64,000 nucleotides of DNA from Constrictibacter sp. MBR-5 (GTDB lineage Bacteria; Pseudomonadota; Alphaproteobacteria; JAJUGE01), in the NCBI RefSeq assembly GCF_040549485.1, contig NZ_JBEPTK010000002.1, positions 372,001 to 436,000 on the forward strand. Reading direction: 5' to 3'. Made by a program: the position numbers and the translations under genes. Below are positions 8,812 to 17,029 of the stretch, one piece after another. Positions within the stretch are counted from its first letter, which is position 1; every line of letters begins with the position of its first letter. Below the pieces are notes generated by a model, which was not told the DNA's origin, ran no database searches, and worked only from the letters and a program-made list of their open reading frames with translations.

Positions 8812-10248
8812 ATGCCGCCCAAAACCACCCTCAACGCGAAGAACCTGGAAGCCCTCGGCGCGGAGCGGTTGGCGGCGTTGCTGATGGAGGTCAGTGCCGG
8901 CGATGCGGCGGCGAAGCGGAAGCTGCGGATGGCGCTGGTCGGGCTGCAGGCGCCGGGCGATGTGTCGCGCGAGATCCGCAAGCGCCTGACCGCGGTCGCC
9001 AATGCGCGCAGCCGGGTGGGATGGCGCAGCCGCAAGGCGCTGGTCGACGACCTGGACGGCCTGCGCCGCGCCGTCGCGGAGCAGGTGGCCGGCACCGATC
9101 CCGTCGAGGCGCTCGACCTGATGTGGCGCTTCCTGGAATTGGGCGCCCCGGTTTTCGCGCGCTGCGAGGACCGCACGGGGACGGTCATGGCGGTGTTCGA
9201 GGCGGCCGTGGCCGACCTTGCGAGCCTCGCCGCGGCGGCGAAGGCCGATCCCATGGCATTGGCGGAGCGCGCCTGCCGCGCCCTCTGCGACAACGGCGAC
9301 GGCCAGTATGACGGGCTGATCGTGGCGCTGGCGCCGGTGCTCGGGGCGGACGGCCTGGAGCATCTGAAGGCGCTGCTTCTGGACCTGGCGAAGACGCCGC
9401 CGCCGAAGCCGCCGCAGAAGGAGCGTGTGATCTTCGGCTGGAGCACGGCGGGGCCGATCTATGCGGACGACGTCGAGAGATCCGCCCGGGCGAGCGCCGT
9501 GAGGCTCGCCCTGCAAGCCATCGCCGACCTGCAGGGCGACGTCGACGCCTTCATCGCCCAGCAGAGCGGGAAGGCGCGGACCGCGCCGGGCGTCGCCGTG
9601 GAGATCGCCCGCCGCCTGCTCGCGGCGGGCCGTGCGGCGGAGGCCCTGCAGGCGCTCGATGCCGTCGATACGGAGGCGCGCGGCTGGATCCCGCTGGAAT
9701 GGGAGCAGGCGCGCGCGGACACGCTGGAGGCGCTCGGCCGCCGCGAGGCGGCGCAGGCGTTCCGCTGGTCCTGCTTCGAGCGGAGCCTGGAGCCCGCGCA
9801 CCTGCGCGCCTTCCTGAAGCGGCTGCCGGATTTCGACGACATGGAGGCCGAGGAGCGGGCGATGGCCTATGCGCTGGGGTTTCCGGCGGTGCATCAGGCG
9901 CTGGCCTTCTTCCTGGAGTGGCCGGCGCCGGACAAGGCGGCGCGCCTGGTGACGGCCCGCGCCGGCGAGATCGACGGCGACCACTACCAGATCCTGACGC
10001 CGGCCGCCGAGGTCCTGGAAGCGGACCATCCGCTGGCGGCGACGATCCTGCGGCGCGCGATGATAGATTTCACGCTCGGCCACGGCCGGTCGAGCCGCTA
10101 TCGCCATGCGGCGCGCGACCTCCAGGCCTGCGCCGTCCTGGCGGGGCGAATCGACGATGCCGGCGGGATCGAGGCGCACGACGCGTATGTGGCCGGCCTG
10201 CGGATGGCGCACGGCCGGAAGAGCGGCTTCTGGCGGCGCGTCTCCTGA
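8812..10248 (+). CDS. DUF6880-like helical repeat protein
   Basis: The product (478 aa) is alanine- and leucine-rich, almost wholly helical by eye, with no signal peptide or membrane segment. Its opening (TTLNAKNLEALGAERLAALL) and overall layout resemble the DUF6880 family of uncharacterised cytoplasmic proteins. Helical pairs such as GRAAEALQALDAVD suggest tetratricopeptide-like repeats in the C-terminal half, which would make it a protein-binding scaffold. No catalytic motif stands out. It is a single gene closed by a strong hairpin terminator at 10264. Family assignment is from memory of the sequence pattern; function is unknown. Confidence 0.7.
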   Translation: MPPKTTLNAKNLEALGAERLAALLMEVSAGDAAAKRKLRMALVGLQAPGDVSREIRKRLTAVANARSRVGWRSRKALVDDLDGLRRAVAEQVAGTDPVEALDLMWRFLELGAPVFARCEDRTGTVMAVFEAAVADLASLAAAAKADPMALAERACRALCDNGDGQYDGLIVALAPVLGADGLEHLKALLLDLAKTPPPKPPQKERVIFGWSTAGPIYADDVERSARASAVRLALQAIADLQGDVDAFIAQQSGKARTAPGVAVEIARRLLAAGRAAEALQALDAVDTEARGWIPLEWEQARADTLEALGRREAAQAFRWSCFERSLEPAHLRAFLKRLPDFDDMEAEERAMAYALGFPAVHQALAFFLEWPAPDKAARLVTARAGEIDGDHYQILTPAAEVLEADHPLAATILRRAMIDFTLGHGRSSRYRHAARDLQACAVLAGRIDDAGGIEAHDAYVAGLRMAHGRKSGFWRRVS

Positions 10249-10263
10249 CGGTCCGCGCACGAA

Positions 10264-10294
10264 AACGCCCCGCCGGAGGGCCCGGCGGGGCGTT
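10264..10294. terminator. Hairpin terminator between convergent genes
   Basis: A perfect 13-bp stem (AACGCCCCGCCGG, 10264-10276; CCGGCGGGGCGTT, 10282-10294) has a 5-base loop and lies between the DUF6880 gene and the convergent repeat-protein gene. AAAA on the left and TT on the right suit use in both directions. Confidence 0.8.
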
Positions 10295-10334
10295 CGCGCG
10301 TCAGTCTATGGCCGTCGCGGACGACGGCGTGGCG

Positions 10335-10808
10335 TCAGCGCTTCGGCGTGCCTTCGGCGCTGCCGCCGCCGGTGGCACTGCCTTCCGTGGCAGCGGAACC
10401 GGTGCGTGCCGGCGAAGCGCCGGTCGTCGGGGTCGTGACGCTACGCGGCATCGGCGAGGTCCCCTCGGGGCTGGGCCGGGCCGCCGCGCTGCCGCCGCCG
10501 GTGGCACTGCCTCCGGTCGCGGCCGAGCCGGTCCGTGCCGGCGCGGCGCCGGTGCTTGGGGTCGTCACACCGCGCGGCATCGGCGAGGTGCCCTTCCCAT
10601 CGGGCTTGGCTTCGGCGCTGCCGCCGCCGGTGGCGCTGCCTTCGGTTGCGGCCGAGCCGGTGCGCATCGCATCCGCACCGGTCGGCGGTGTGCCGGCGGT
10701 GGACGGGGTCGCGGTGGGCCCGCTGCCGGTCGTCGTGCCGGAGGCCGCAATGGCCGGGGCGGCCAGGAGAATGGTGGCGAGGGCGGCGGTCGTGGTTAGC
10801 AGTCGCAT
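10335..10808 (-). CDS. Secreted low-complexity protein with 43-residue repeats
   Basis: The product (157 aa) starts with a clear signal peptide (MRLLTTTAALATILLAAPAIAAS) and is otherwise made almost only of Ala, Gly, Ser, Thr and Pro. Residues 49-91 and 92-134 are two full copies of a 43-residue unit beginning RTGSAAT and containing GTSPMPR; residues 135-157 are a partial third copy ending in TPKR. There are no Cys or aromatic residues, so a folded enzyme is unlikely; a flexible periplasmic or cell-surface spacer is an inference. The ATG at 10808 follows AAGGAACGCTG and begins the signal peptide, so longer frames extending upstream are rejected. I do not recognise the family. Confidence 0.7.
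   Translation of the reverse strand: MRLLTTTAALATILLAAPAIAASGTTTGSGPTATPSTAGTPPTGADAMRTGSAATEGSATGGGSAEAKPDGKGTSPMPRGVTTPSTGAAPARTGSAATGGSATGGGSAAARPSPEGTSPMPRSVTTPTTGASPARTGSAATEGSATGGGSAEGTPKR
10338..10664 (-). repeat. 129-bp coding tandem repeat, 2.5 copies
   Basis: Units at 10536-10664, 10407-10535 and 10338-10406 (partial) encode the 43-residue repeats of the secreted protein. Their differences are mostly scattered substitutions, indicating duplication followed by some drift. Confidence 0.8.
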
Positions 10809-11061
10809 CAGCGTTCCTTCGGGATCCCGAGGATCCTCTTCAGCGGGTCTTGCCTGGATTGGCGTGCGAAGCAGGTGCCCCAGTAAGAAACGCCGAAGCA
10901 AAAGGTTCCCGAGAAGGAAGACGTCGGACCGCTGGCCCGACCGGCGCCGCGGTCGCAGGCAATGAACGACCGGCCGATCCGCTGTCACCGCCGCCCTGGT
11001 GGGCCGTCGGAAAACAGTCGGCAGCGGATCGCCGGCCGTCGATGCCTCGCGGGGGGCCGGC

Positions 11062-12546
11062 TCAGGCCATCCGGTCGCCGGACAGCACCATGCAGGCGAC
11101 GCCCTGACGGGAGAGGGTGTCGCAGGCCGCACCGGCATGATCGGCGGAGAGGCCGACGAGCCATGCACGGTAGAGAACGGAGCCGTCGCCGCGGGTGACC
11201 GGGCTGACCACCGGGCGGCCGGCGCTCAGCAGCGCGCCGGCCTTGCCGCGCGCCGTCTCGGCGGCCGCCTCGGCCAGGGCCGGGCTGGAGAAGGCACCGA
11301 CCTGAATGCCGGGACCGCCGTTCGACGGTGCGGCGCTGGCCGTCCGCGTCGGTGCCGCCGGCGCGGCGAGTGCGGCGGAGAGCTGCGTCGCCGACATCGC
11401 GGTGACGGAACGGGCCGAGACGGGCGTGGCCGGCGCGCCGGTGGGCAGGAAGCTGGCCGTGACGATCGTGCCCTTCGCCGCCGCGCGCGGGCTCTCGGCC
11501 GGCGCCGAGGCGACCAGGGTCGGCGCCGGCGTTGCGGGCGGCGTGCGGACTGGCGCGGGAGCGGGCGCCGGGGCGGCCGTCACGATCGGTGCGGGTGCGG
11601 GTGCGGGGGCCGGACGCGGCGCGGGGGCCGGGGTCGACGGGGCCGGGGCCGCGGACGCCAGCACGACCGGCGCGCGCTGCGGCGTATCGCCGGCGGCGGA
11701 GCGGCGGTTGAGGTCCGCGGTCGTGGCACTGCCCGATCCGCCGGCCGATCCGCCTGAACGACGCGCCGGTGCGGTATAGGCACGGTCGGCGCTCGCGACC
11801 TGGACGGCCGCCGGCGTCGCCCGGGCCGGCGTGGCGCGCGCGACCGTCGTCCGCGGCGCCGCGGCGCCGGGCAGGGCGGCCAGCGCCTTGCGGTTCAGGT
11901 CGTCGGCGGAACGCTCGGGCGTCAGGCTCGCATAGTTCGAGAGGGGGCCCCAGGCCTCCGCCGATCCGGCGAGGCGCGGTGCCACCGACGCGAGATAGTT
12001 CGTCGTCTCTGCCGGCAGGGGGGTGCCGTCGAACAGATGCCGCTCTAGCCGGCCGGGACCGGCATTGTAGGCGGCGAGGAAGGCCGGATAGCCGTAGAGG
12101 TCGTACATCTCGCGGATGTAGGCGGTGCCGGCGAGGATGTTGTTGCGCGGATCGTAGCGGTCGTCGCCGAGATCGTACTTGTAGCGCAGCTCGGCATAGG
12201 TCGCCGGCATGACCTGCATCAGGCCAGCGGCGCCCTTGGGCGAGGTGGTCGGCTTGCCGTTGATGAACTGGCGCCCGCCGGACTCCTGGCGCATCACTTC
12301 GCGGATCCAGAGTTCGGGAACGTTGAAACGCTCCGACGCTTCCTGGATATATGGTCCCCACGGATCGTCGGAGGATCCCGGAACCCGGTAGTCGCGGGCG
12401 GCGACGTCGAGCGACGGCACGTTGCCCACCTGGGCGCTCTGCCGCGGCGACGAGGAACAGGCCGACAGGCCGCAGGCGAGGGCGATGCCCACACAAGCCA
12501 CGCGCAGTTGGTGCGCTTCGCGTCGCGCCGCTCGTCCGGATGCCAT
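11062..12546 (-). CDS. Lytic transglycosylase lipoprotein with SPOR domain
   Basis: The product (494 aa) cleaves the MurNAc-GlcNAc bond of peptidoglycan. The N-terminus has a hydrophobic stretch and a lipobox (LSAC, Cys30), so it should be lipid-anchored. An SLT domain spans about residues 62-190, with the catalytic Glu88 in MRQESGG, then GAAGLMQVMPATY and FLAAYNAGPGR. A long Ala/Pro-rich linker (about 240-390) leads to a C-terminal SPOR-like domain beginning GIQVGAFSSPALAEAAA, which in other proteins binds denuded glycan at the division septum. This suggests a role in cell separation or envelope turnover. It is monocistronic. Confidence 0.9.
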   Translation of the reverse strand: MASGRAARREAHQLRVACVGIALACGLSACSSSPRQSAQVGNVPSLDVAARDYRVPGSSDDPWGPYIQEASERFNVPELWIREVMRQESGGRQFINGKPTTSPKGAAGLMQVMPATYAELRYKYDLGDDRYDPRNNILAGTAYIREMYDLYGYPAFLAAYNAGPGRLERHLFDGTPLPAETTNYLASVAPRLAGSAEAWGPLSNYASLTPERSADDLNRKALAALPGAAAPRTTVARATPARATPAAVQVASADRAYTAPARRSGGSAGGSGSATTADLNRRSAAGDTPQRAPVVLASAAPAPSTPAPAPRPAPAPAPAPIVTAAPAPAPAPVRTPPATPAPTLVASAPAESPRAAAKGTIVTASFLPTGAPATPVSARSVTAMSATQLSAALAAPAAPTRTASAAPSNGGPGIQVGAFSSPALAEAAAETARGKAGALLSAGRPVVSPVTRGDGSVLYRAWLVGLSADHAGAACDTLSRQGVACMVLSGDRMA

Positions 12547-12843
12547 CTAGCCCCCCGACCCCTGTTTGAGTAAGCCGCAGCGTAACAAATTGTAGGAATC
12601 ACCGCAATCTAGACGCGGCGGATAATGTGGAACTTCAATCCGCTGTAACATGATAGTGCGGACCTTGCCCGCCAGGGAAAATGATCCCATTGCGGCGCTC
12701 GCCCGCCCCATCCACGGCAATCCTCGCCGTCGAAGCGTTTAAAGATCGATAACGAATCGTGCCGTGGCGCGGGTGCGGCGGGCGTCGCCTGTCATCTGCA
12801 CGGCCGTGCCGGGCGTAGCAGAGGCCATGCAACGTCATGCCGG
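12547..12843. other. Divergent intergenic region, nothing recognised
   Basis: This 297-base spacer must hold the promoters of the lytic transglycosylase gene (minus) and the DUF2177 gene (plus). The left half is AT-richer (around 12570-12660). I found no strong operator palindrome, riboswitch or small RNA signature. Confidence 0.4.
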
Positions 12844-13254
12844 ATGCCGCCGATGATCGCCTACGCCGCCGCCTACCTCGCCAGCGCCGTCACCTTCTTC
12901 GGGCTCGACATGCTGTGGCTCGGCCTCGTCGCCCGCGATTTCTATCGCCGCGGCTATGGCGACCTGCTGCTCGAGCAGCCGCTCTACGCGCCCGCCGCCG
13001 GATTTTACGTCTTCTATATCGTCGGCATCGTCTTCTTCGCCGTCATGCCGGCGCTGCAGGCCGGCAGCTGGCTGACCGCGCTCGGCTACGGCGCGCTCCT
13101 CGGGCTGCTCTGCTACGGCACCTACGACATGACCAACCTGGCGACGCTGAAGGGCTGGCCGGTGTCGGTCGCGATGGTCGACATGGCCTGGGGGACGGCG
13201 CTGACCGGCACGGCGGCGCTCGTCGGCTTCCTGGTCGCCCGGCATCTGGCGTGA
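12844..13254 (+). CDS. DUF2177 family membrane protein
   Basis: The product (136 aa) has four predicted membrane helices (about residues 5-27, 46-68, 77-96 and 110-133) and the family-like motifs FFGLDMLWLG and GTYDMTNLATLKGW. This size and pattern fit DUF2177, small inner-membrane proteins of unknown function. An in-frame second ATG at 12853 could also be the start; neither has a strong ribosome binding site. The following oxidoreductase operon starts 90 bases downstream, so co-transcription is possible but unproven. Confidence 0.85.
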   Translation: MPPMIAYAAAYLASAVTFFGLDMLWLGLVARDFYRRGYGDLLLEQPLYAPAAGFYVFYIVGIVFFAVMPALQAGSWLTALGYGALLGLLCYGTYDMTNLATLKGWPVSVAMVDMAWGTALTGTAALVGFLVARHLA

Positions 13255-13344
13255 CGGCCGGCACGGTACCCGGCTCTTCGGTTTGACACGGGCGCGCCGC
13301 GGGCACATCGTTCCCCATACCCTTTGGGCAACGCGGCGGACGAC

Positions 13345-14466
13345 ATGCAAACGGCGGACATCGTCGTCATCGGTGGCGGCATGGTCGGTGCGGCGATCGG
13401 CTACGGGCTCGCCATGCGTGGCGCCTCGGTCATCATCCTGGACGAGGGCGATTCCGCCTTCCGCGCGGCGCGGGGCAATTTCGGCTTGGTCTGGGTCCAG
13501 ACCAAGGGCCTCGGCATGCAGCGCTATGCCGACTGGACCCGTCAGTCGGCCGACCTCTATCCGGAGTTCGCGGCGGAACTCCAGGAGACCGGCGGCATCG
13601 ACATCGCCTACGAGAAGCCCGGCGGCCTGACGCTGTGCCTCGGCGACGCCGAGTTCGAGCGGCAGAGCCGCACCATCGGCAGCCTGCACCAGCAGGCCGG
13701 GCCCGGCCGCTACGACGCCGAGATGGTCAGCCGGCGCGACCTCGAATCGGCACTGCCGCACGTGACCCTGGGGCGGGAGGTGACCGGCGGCTCCTGGTCG
13801 CCGCACGACGGCCACACGACGCCGTTGCGGCTGCTGCGCGCCATGCATGCCGGCTTCGCGCGCTTCGGCGGGCGCTATCTGAGCGAGCATCGCGTCGAGT
13901 CGATCGAGCCGGGGCCGGGCGGCTTCACCCTGCGCACCGCCGGCGGCGACGTCTCGGCCGGCAAGGTGGTGCTCGCCGCGGGGCACGGCATTCCGCGGCT
14001 CGCCGGGATGGTCGGCCTCTCGGTGCCGACGCGGCCCGAGCGGGGACAGGTCCTGGTGACCGAGCGCGTCCAGCGGTTCCTGCCGATGCCGATCTCCAGC
14101 GTGCGCCAGACGGTCGAGGGCTCGGTGATGATCGGCAACTCCAACGAGGATGTCGGTTTCGACGACGGCACGACGCTCGACGTCGGCCGCGACATGGCGG
14201 CGCGCGCCGTGCGGATCTTCCCGGCACTGGCGCGGCTGCGCATCGTGCGCACCTGGGGCGCGTTGCGCGTGCTGCCCCCGGACAAGTTCCCGATCTACGA
14301 GGAGTCCGCCACCTGTCCCGGCGCCTTCGTCGCGACGATGCACAGCGGCGTCACCCTGGCCGCGGTGCATGCCCGGCGCCTGCCGGAGTGGATCCTCGAC
14401 GGCAGGGTGGAGGACGGGTTCGAGCAGTTCCGGGCGGCGAGGTTCGATGTTCAGGCGGCGGCATAG
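13345..14466 (+). CDS. FAD-dependent amino-acid/opine oxidoreductase, catalytic subunit (DadA/HcnC-like)
   Basis: The product (373 aa) has an N-terminal FAD-binding motif (DIVVIGGGMVGAAIGYGLA) and the DAO-family fold with GLVWVQTKGLG and a late GVTLAAVHARRLPEW segment that contacts the flavin. In heteromeric dehydrogenases for D-hydroxyproline, opines or glycine (HcnABC type) this is the substrate-oxidising subunit. The next two genes encode the other two expected subunits, with overlapping or close starts, so the three form one operon and probably one membrane-associated complex. The ATG at 13345 begins the FAD motif; a TTG at 13324 is a weaker alternative. Substrate is unknown. Confidence 0.85.
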   Translation: MQTADIVVIGGGMVGAAIGYGLAMRGASVIILDEGDSAFRAARGNFGLVWVQTKGLGMQRYADWTRQSADLYPEFAAELQETGGIDIAYEKPGGLTLCLGDAEFERQSRTIGSLHQQAGPGRYDAEMVSRRDLESALPHVTLGREVTGGSWSPHDGHTTPLRLLRAMHAGFARFGGRYLSEHRVESIEPGPGGFTLRTAGGDVSAGKVVLAAGHGIPRLAGMVGLSVPTRPERGQVLVTERVQRFLPMPISSVRQTVEGSVMIGNSNEDVGFDDGTTLDVGRDMAARAVRIFPALARLRIVRTWGALRVLPPDKFPIYEESATCPGAFVATMHSGVTLAAVHARRLPEWILDGRVEDGFEQFRAARFDVQAAA

Positions 14467-14767
14467 GGCGGCGCGCGACTCGGTCACGATCGTGATCGAG
14501 GACGAGCCGGTGATGGTGGCGGAGGGTGATACCGTCGCGGCGGCCCTGTTCGCCGCCGGCCTGCCCTGGTTCCGGACGACGCCGATCGGCGCGCGGCCGC
14601 GCGCGCCCTGGTGCATGATGGGCGTGTGCTTCGACTGCCTGGTCGAGATCGACGGCGAGCCGAACCGCCAAGCCTGCCTCGTCCAGGTGCGCGAGGGAAT
14701 GACGGTGCGGCGCCAGCGGGGTGCGCGTGCCTTCGAGCCGGAGCTCGGGCGTGAGTACACGCCGTGA
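14447..14767 (+). CDS. Small [2Fe-2S] subunit of the amino-acid/opine dehydrogenase
   Basis: The product (106 aa) is a (2Fe-2S)-binding protein of the HcnA/OoxC size class. The motif PWCMMGVCFDCLVEIDG supplies closely spaced Cys ligands and a further Cys follows in RQACLVQV; together they fit a plant-type ferredoxin loop. The ATG at 14447 overlaps the 3' end of the preceding gene by 20 bases, pointing to translational coupling. It would relay electrons between the FAD sites of its neighbours. Confidence 0.85.
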   Translation: MFRRRHRAARDSVTIVIEDEPVMVAEGDTVAAALFAAGLPWFRTTPIGARPRAPWCMMGVCFDCLVEIDGEPNRQACLVQVREGMTVRRQRGARAFEPELGREYTP

Positions 14768-14792
14768 GGCGGGCGCAGCGAGGGCGCAGCCA

Positions 14793-16181
14793 ATGAACCG
14801 TCTTCTCGACCTGATCGTGATCGGCGCCGGACCGGCCGGGATGGCGGCCGCCGCGACGGGCGCGGAGTGCGGCCTGTCGACCCTGCTGATCGACGAGCAG
14901 GCCGAGCCGGGCGGCCAGATCTATCGCAGCATCGAGAGCATCGGCGAGCGCCGGCCGGACGACGTGGCGCTGTTCGGCGACGACTATGCGCACGGTGCCC
15001 ATCTGGCGCGCGAGCTGCGCCGCTCGGCCGCACTCTATCTGCCCTCGGCGTCCGTGTTCGAGGTGACGCCGGAGGCCGACGAGGTGGCAGTCGCGGTGAC
15101 CGTGGACGGCGCGGCCGAGCGGCTCGCCGCCCGGCGGGTGATCGTCGCGACCGGTGCGATGGAGCGCCCGGTGCCGGTCCCCGGCTGGACCATGCCGGGC
15201 GTGATGGGAGCAGGTGCCGCGCAGCTGCTGCTGAAGTCGGCCGGCCTGGTGCCGGAGGGGCGGGTGGTGCTGGCCGGTGCCGGGCCGCTCCTGCTGCTGG
15301 CGGCGGTGCAGCTGGTCGATGCGGGTGCCGAGGTGGTGGCGGTGCTCGAGCGCACGCGGTTCGCGGATTATCTGGGGGCCGCGCGCCACCTGTTCCGGGC
15401 GCGCCGGGCGCCCGGCTACATCGCCAAGGGCCGGGCGCTGCGCCGGCGGCTGAAGGCTGCGGGCGTGCCGATCCGCTCGGGCGTGACCGGGCTGCGCATC
15501 GAAGGTCTCGACCGGCCGGAGCGGGTGCTCTGGGACGGCGGCGCCGTCGATGCGGACGTGGTGCTGCTGCACGAGGGCGTTGTGCCGCACGTGCAGATCA
15601 CGCGGCAGATCGGTGCCGACCACATCTGGGACCCGGCGCAGCGCTGCTGGCGGCCGGTGCTCGACGAATGGGGCGGCAGCTCGGTTGCCAACGTCATTGT
15701 CGCGGGGGATTCCGGCGGAATCGGCGGTGCGCGCGTCGCCGAGGCGACGGGCCGGCTGGCCGCGCTGCAGGCGGCGCATCTGCTCGGCCGCCTGTCGCAG
15801 CGCGAGCGCAACCGGCGTGCCGCCGCGCCGCGCGGCCTGCGCCGCCGGCACCTCGCGATCCGGCCCCTGCTGGATGCCCTGTTTCCGCCGTCCGCCGAGA
15901 TCCTGGCGCCGCCCGACGATGCGACCATCGTCTGCCGCTGCGAGGAAGTGACGGCCGGCGAGATACGCGCCGCGGTCGCCCTCGGCGCCGCGGGCCCGAA
16001 CCAGCTGAAGGCCTTCACCCGCTGCGGCATGGGCCCCTGCCAGGGCCGCCTCTGCGGCCTGACCGTCGCCGAGACCATCGCGGCGGCCCGCAGCCTGCCC
16101 GTCGCGCAGATCGGCTACTACCGCATCCGTCCGCCGATCAAGCCGGTCACTCTCGGCGAACTGGCCGCCCTCGACGGCTGA
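14793..16181 (+). CDS. FAD/NAD-linked oxidoreductase subunit with [2Fe-2S] C-terminus (HcnB/OoxA-like)
   Basis: The product (462 aa) has a dinucleotide-binding motif at the N-terminus (DLIVIGAGPAGMAAAATG), a second one near residue 150 (VVLAGAGPLLLLAAVQL), and a C-terminal Cys cluster (CRCEEVTAGEI and CGMGPCQGRLCG) of the BFD-like [2Fe-2S] type. This is the large subunit of heteromeric opine oxidase, hydrogen cyanide synthase-like and D-hydroxyproline dehydrogenase complexes. With the two preceding genes it completes an alpha-beta-gamma set. HCN production is not implied: these families share architecture but differ in substrate. No transporter or regulator lies next to the operon to reveal the substrate. 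Confidence 0.87.
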   Translation: MNRLLDLIVIGAGPAGMAAAATGAECGLSTLLIDEQAEPGGQIYRSIESIGERRPDDVALFGDDYAHGAHLARELRRSAALYLPSASVFEVTPEADEVAVAVTVDGAAERLAARRVIVATGAMERPVPVPGWTMPGVMGAGAAQLLLKSAGLVPEGRVVLAGAGPLLLLAAVQLVDAGAEVVAVLERTRFADYLGAARHLFRARRAPGYIAKGRALRRRLKAAGVPIRSGVTGLRIEGLDRPERVLWDGGAVDADVVLLHEGVVPHVQITRQIGADHIWDPAQRCWRPVLDEWGGSSVANVIVAGDSGGIGGARVAEATGRLAALQAAHLLGRLSQRERNRRAAAPRGLRRRHLAIRPLLDALFPPSAEILAPPDDATIVCRCEEVTAGEIRAAVALGAAGPNQLKAFTRCGMGPCQGRLCGLTVAETIAAARSLPVAQIGYYRIRPPIKPVTLGELAALDG

Positions 16182-16305
16182 GCCGCGCCTCCCGCGGCAG
16201 GGCTCCGACCCGTCGCGTCGTTTCGCAAATCAGTCGCCTCGCAGGAACCGCTCGGCGCGTGCGGTGTTGGGGTATGCGAAACCGATGAATGAGAAGGAGG
16301 CCGAC

Positions 16306-16521
16306 GTGTCGGACAATGTGTATGGAATTACCCATGTCGTGGGTAGTTCGGCCGACGGTATGTCCCAGGCGATCGAGAATGCCGTCTCGACGGCGGCGAA
16401 GACGGTGAAGAACCTGGAGTGGTTCGAGGTCTCCGAGACCCGCGGTCACATCGAAGGCGGCAAGGTGGCGCACTATCAGGTCGTGCTGAAGCTCGGCTTC
16501 CGCTATGAGGCGAAGCACTGA
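16306..16521 (+). CDS. Dodecin (flavin-binding)
   Basis: The product (71 aa) matches dodecin, a small protein that forms hollow dodecamers storing flavins. Signature parts are VYGITHVVGSSADGMSQAIE, then KTVKNLEWFEVSETRGHIE with the conserved Trp that stacks on the flavin, and YQVVLKLGFRYE. The GTG at 16306 is chosen because AAGGAGG lies exactly five bases before it and the family normally begins at this point; an upstream ATG at 16285 would bury that site inside the gene. A flavin-binding protein fits well beside the flavoenzyme operon upstream. Confidence 0.92.
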   Translation: MSDNVYGITHVVGSSADGMSQAIENAVSTAAKTVKNLEWFEVSETRGHIEGGKVAHYQVVLKLGFRYEAKH

Positions 16522-16531
16522 GGAGCGGCGC

Positions 16532-16693
16532 ATGGCCGATCAGAACGACCCCTATCCGAAGGACCACGGTCCCGTCCGCTCCACCGAAGAGGCGCGTGGC
16601 GGCCGGACCAAGGGCATGGTCCGCTACGTGCTCGGCGTGGGCATCGCGCTCGTCGTCGTCGCCTTTCTGGCGTCCTACATCTTCGCGGTGTAG
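16532..16693 (+). CDS. Small single-pass membrane protein, hypothetical
   Basis: The product (53 aa) has a charged N-terminal half and one C-terminal membrane helix (YVLGVGIALVVVAFLASYIFAV) that ends at the stop codon, so the soluble part probably faces the cytoplasm. GAGGAG precedes the ATG at 16532, only 11 bases after the dodecin stop, so the two are likely co-transcribed. A strong terminator follows at 16721. I do not recognise a family. Confidence 0.7.
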   Translation: MADQNDPYPKDHGPVRSTEEARGGRTKGMVRYVLGVGIALVVVAFLASYIFAV

Positions 16694-16720
16694 CGCAGAT
16701 ACGGGCGCGTCGCGAACCGG

Positions 16721-16752
16721 AGCCCGGTGCAGAGCCCTGCGCCGGGCTTTTT
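16721..16752 (+). terminator. Rho-independent terminator after the dodecin operon
   Basis: AGCCCGGTGCAG (16721-16732) pairs with CTGCGCCGGGCT (16737-16748) through one G-T wobble and a 4-base loop, followed by a T tract. Confidence 0.85.
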
Positions 16753-16856
16753 CGCGTGGTGGTGCCTCCGGTCGCGCGCTACCGACCGCCCCAAGCCGGG
16801 GCTCGGGAAGCTTCGGCCGACACTTCTGGGCCGGCGATCTATCGATGGAGGGAGGA

Positions 16857-16931
16857 TGGTGGGCGGTACTGGGATTGAACCAGTGACCCCTGCGATGTCA
16901 ACACAGTGCTCTACCGCTGAGCTAACCGCCC
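16857..16931 (-). tRNA. tRNA-Val (GAC)
   Basis: The reverse complement folds as a full cloverleaf: acceptor arms GGGCGGT and ACCGCCC, D arm GCTC/GAGC, anticodon arm CTGTG/CGCAG around loop TTGACAT (anticodon GAC), and T arm ACTGG/CCAGT around TTCAATC. Discriminator A is followed by an encoded CCA (16857-16859). It reads GUC valine codons. No integrase or duplicated 3' end is seen nearby, so it does not look like an occupied integration site. Confidence 0.97.
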
Positions 16932-17029
16932 ACTGTGGCCGCCGCGACGCGAGGCGTCGTCGAACTGCGGGCCGGGATGTAGCAGTTGGATGACGAGGCA
17001 TCAAGAGGCGGTGTTGCGAAAACGCCGCC

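Noticed and set aside
13793-16181. Hydrogen cyanide synthase (HcnABC)
   Set aside because: The three subunits share HcnABC architecture, but the same layout is used by opine and D-hydroxyproline dehydrogenases. Sequence read by eye cannot justify cyanide production.
16857-16931. tRNA-Val gene as an integration site
   Set aside because: No integrase gene, direct repeat of the tRNA end or compositional shift was seen on either side.
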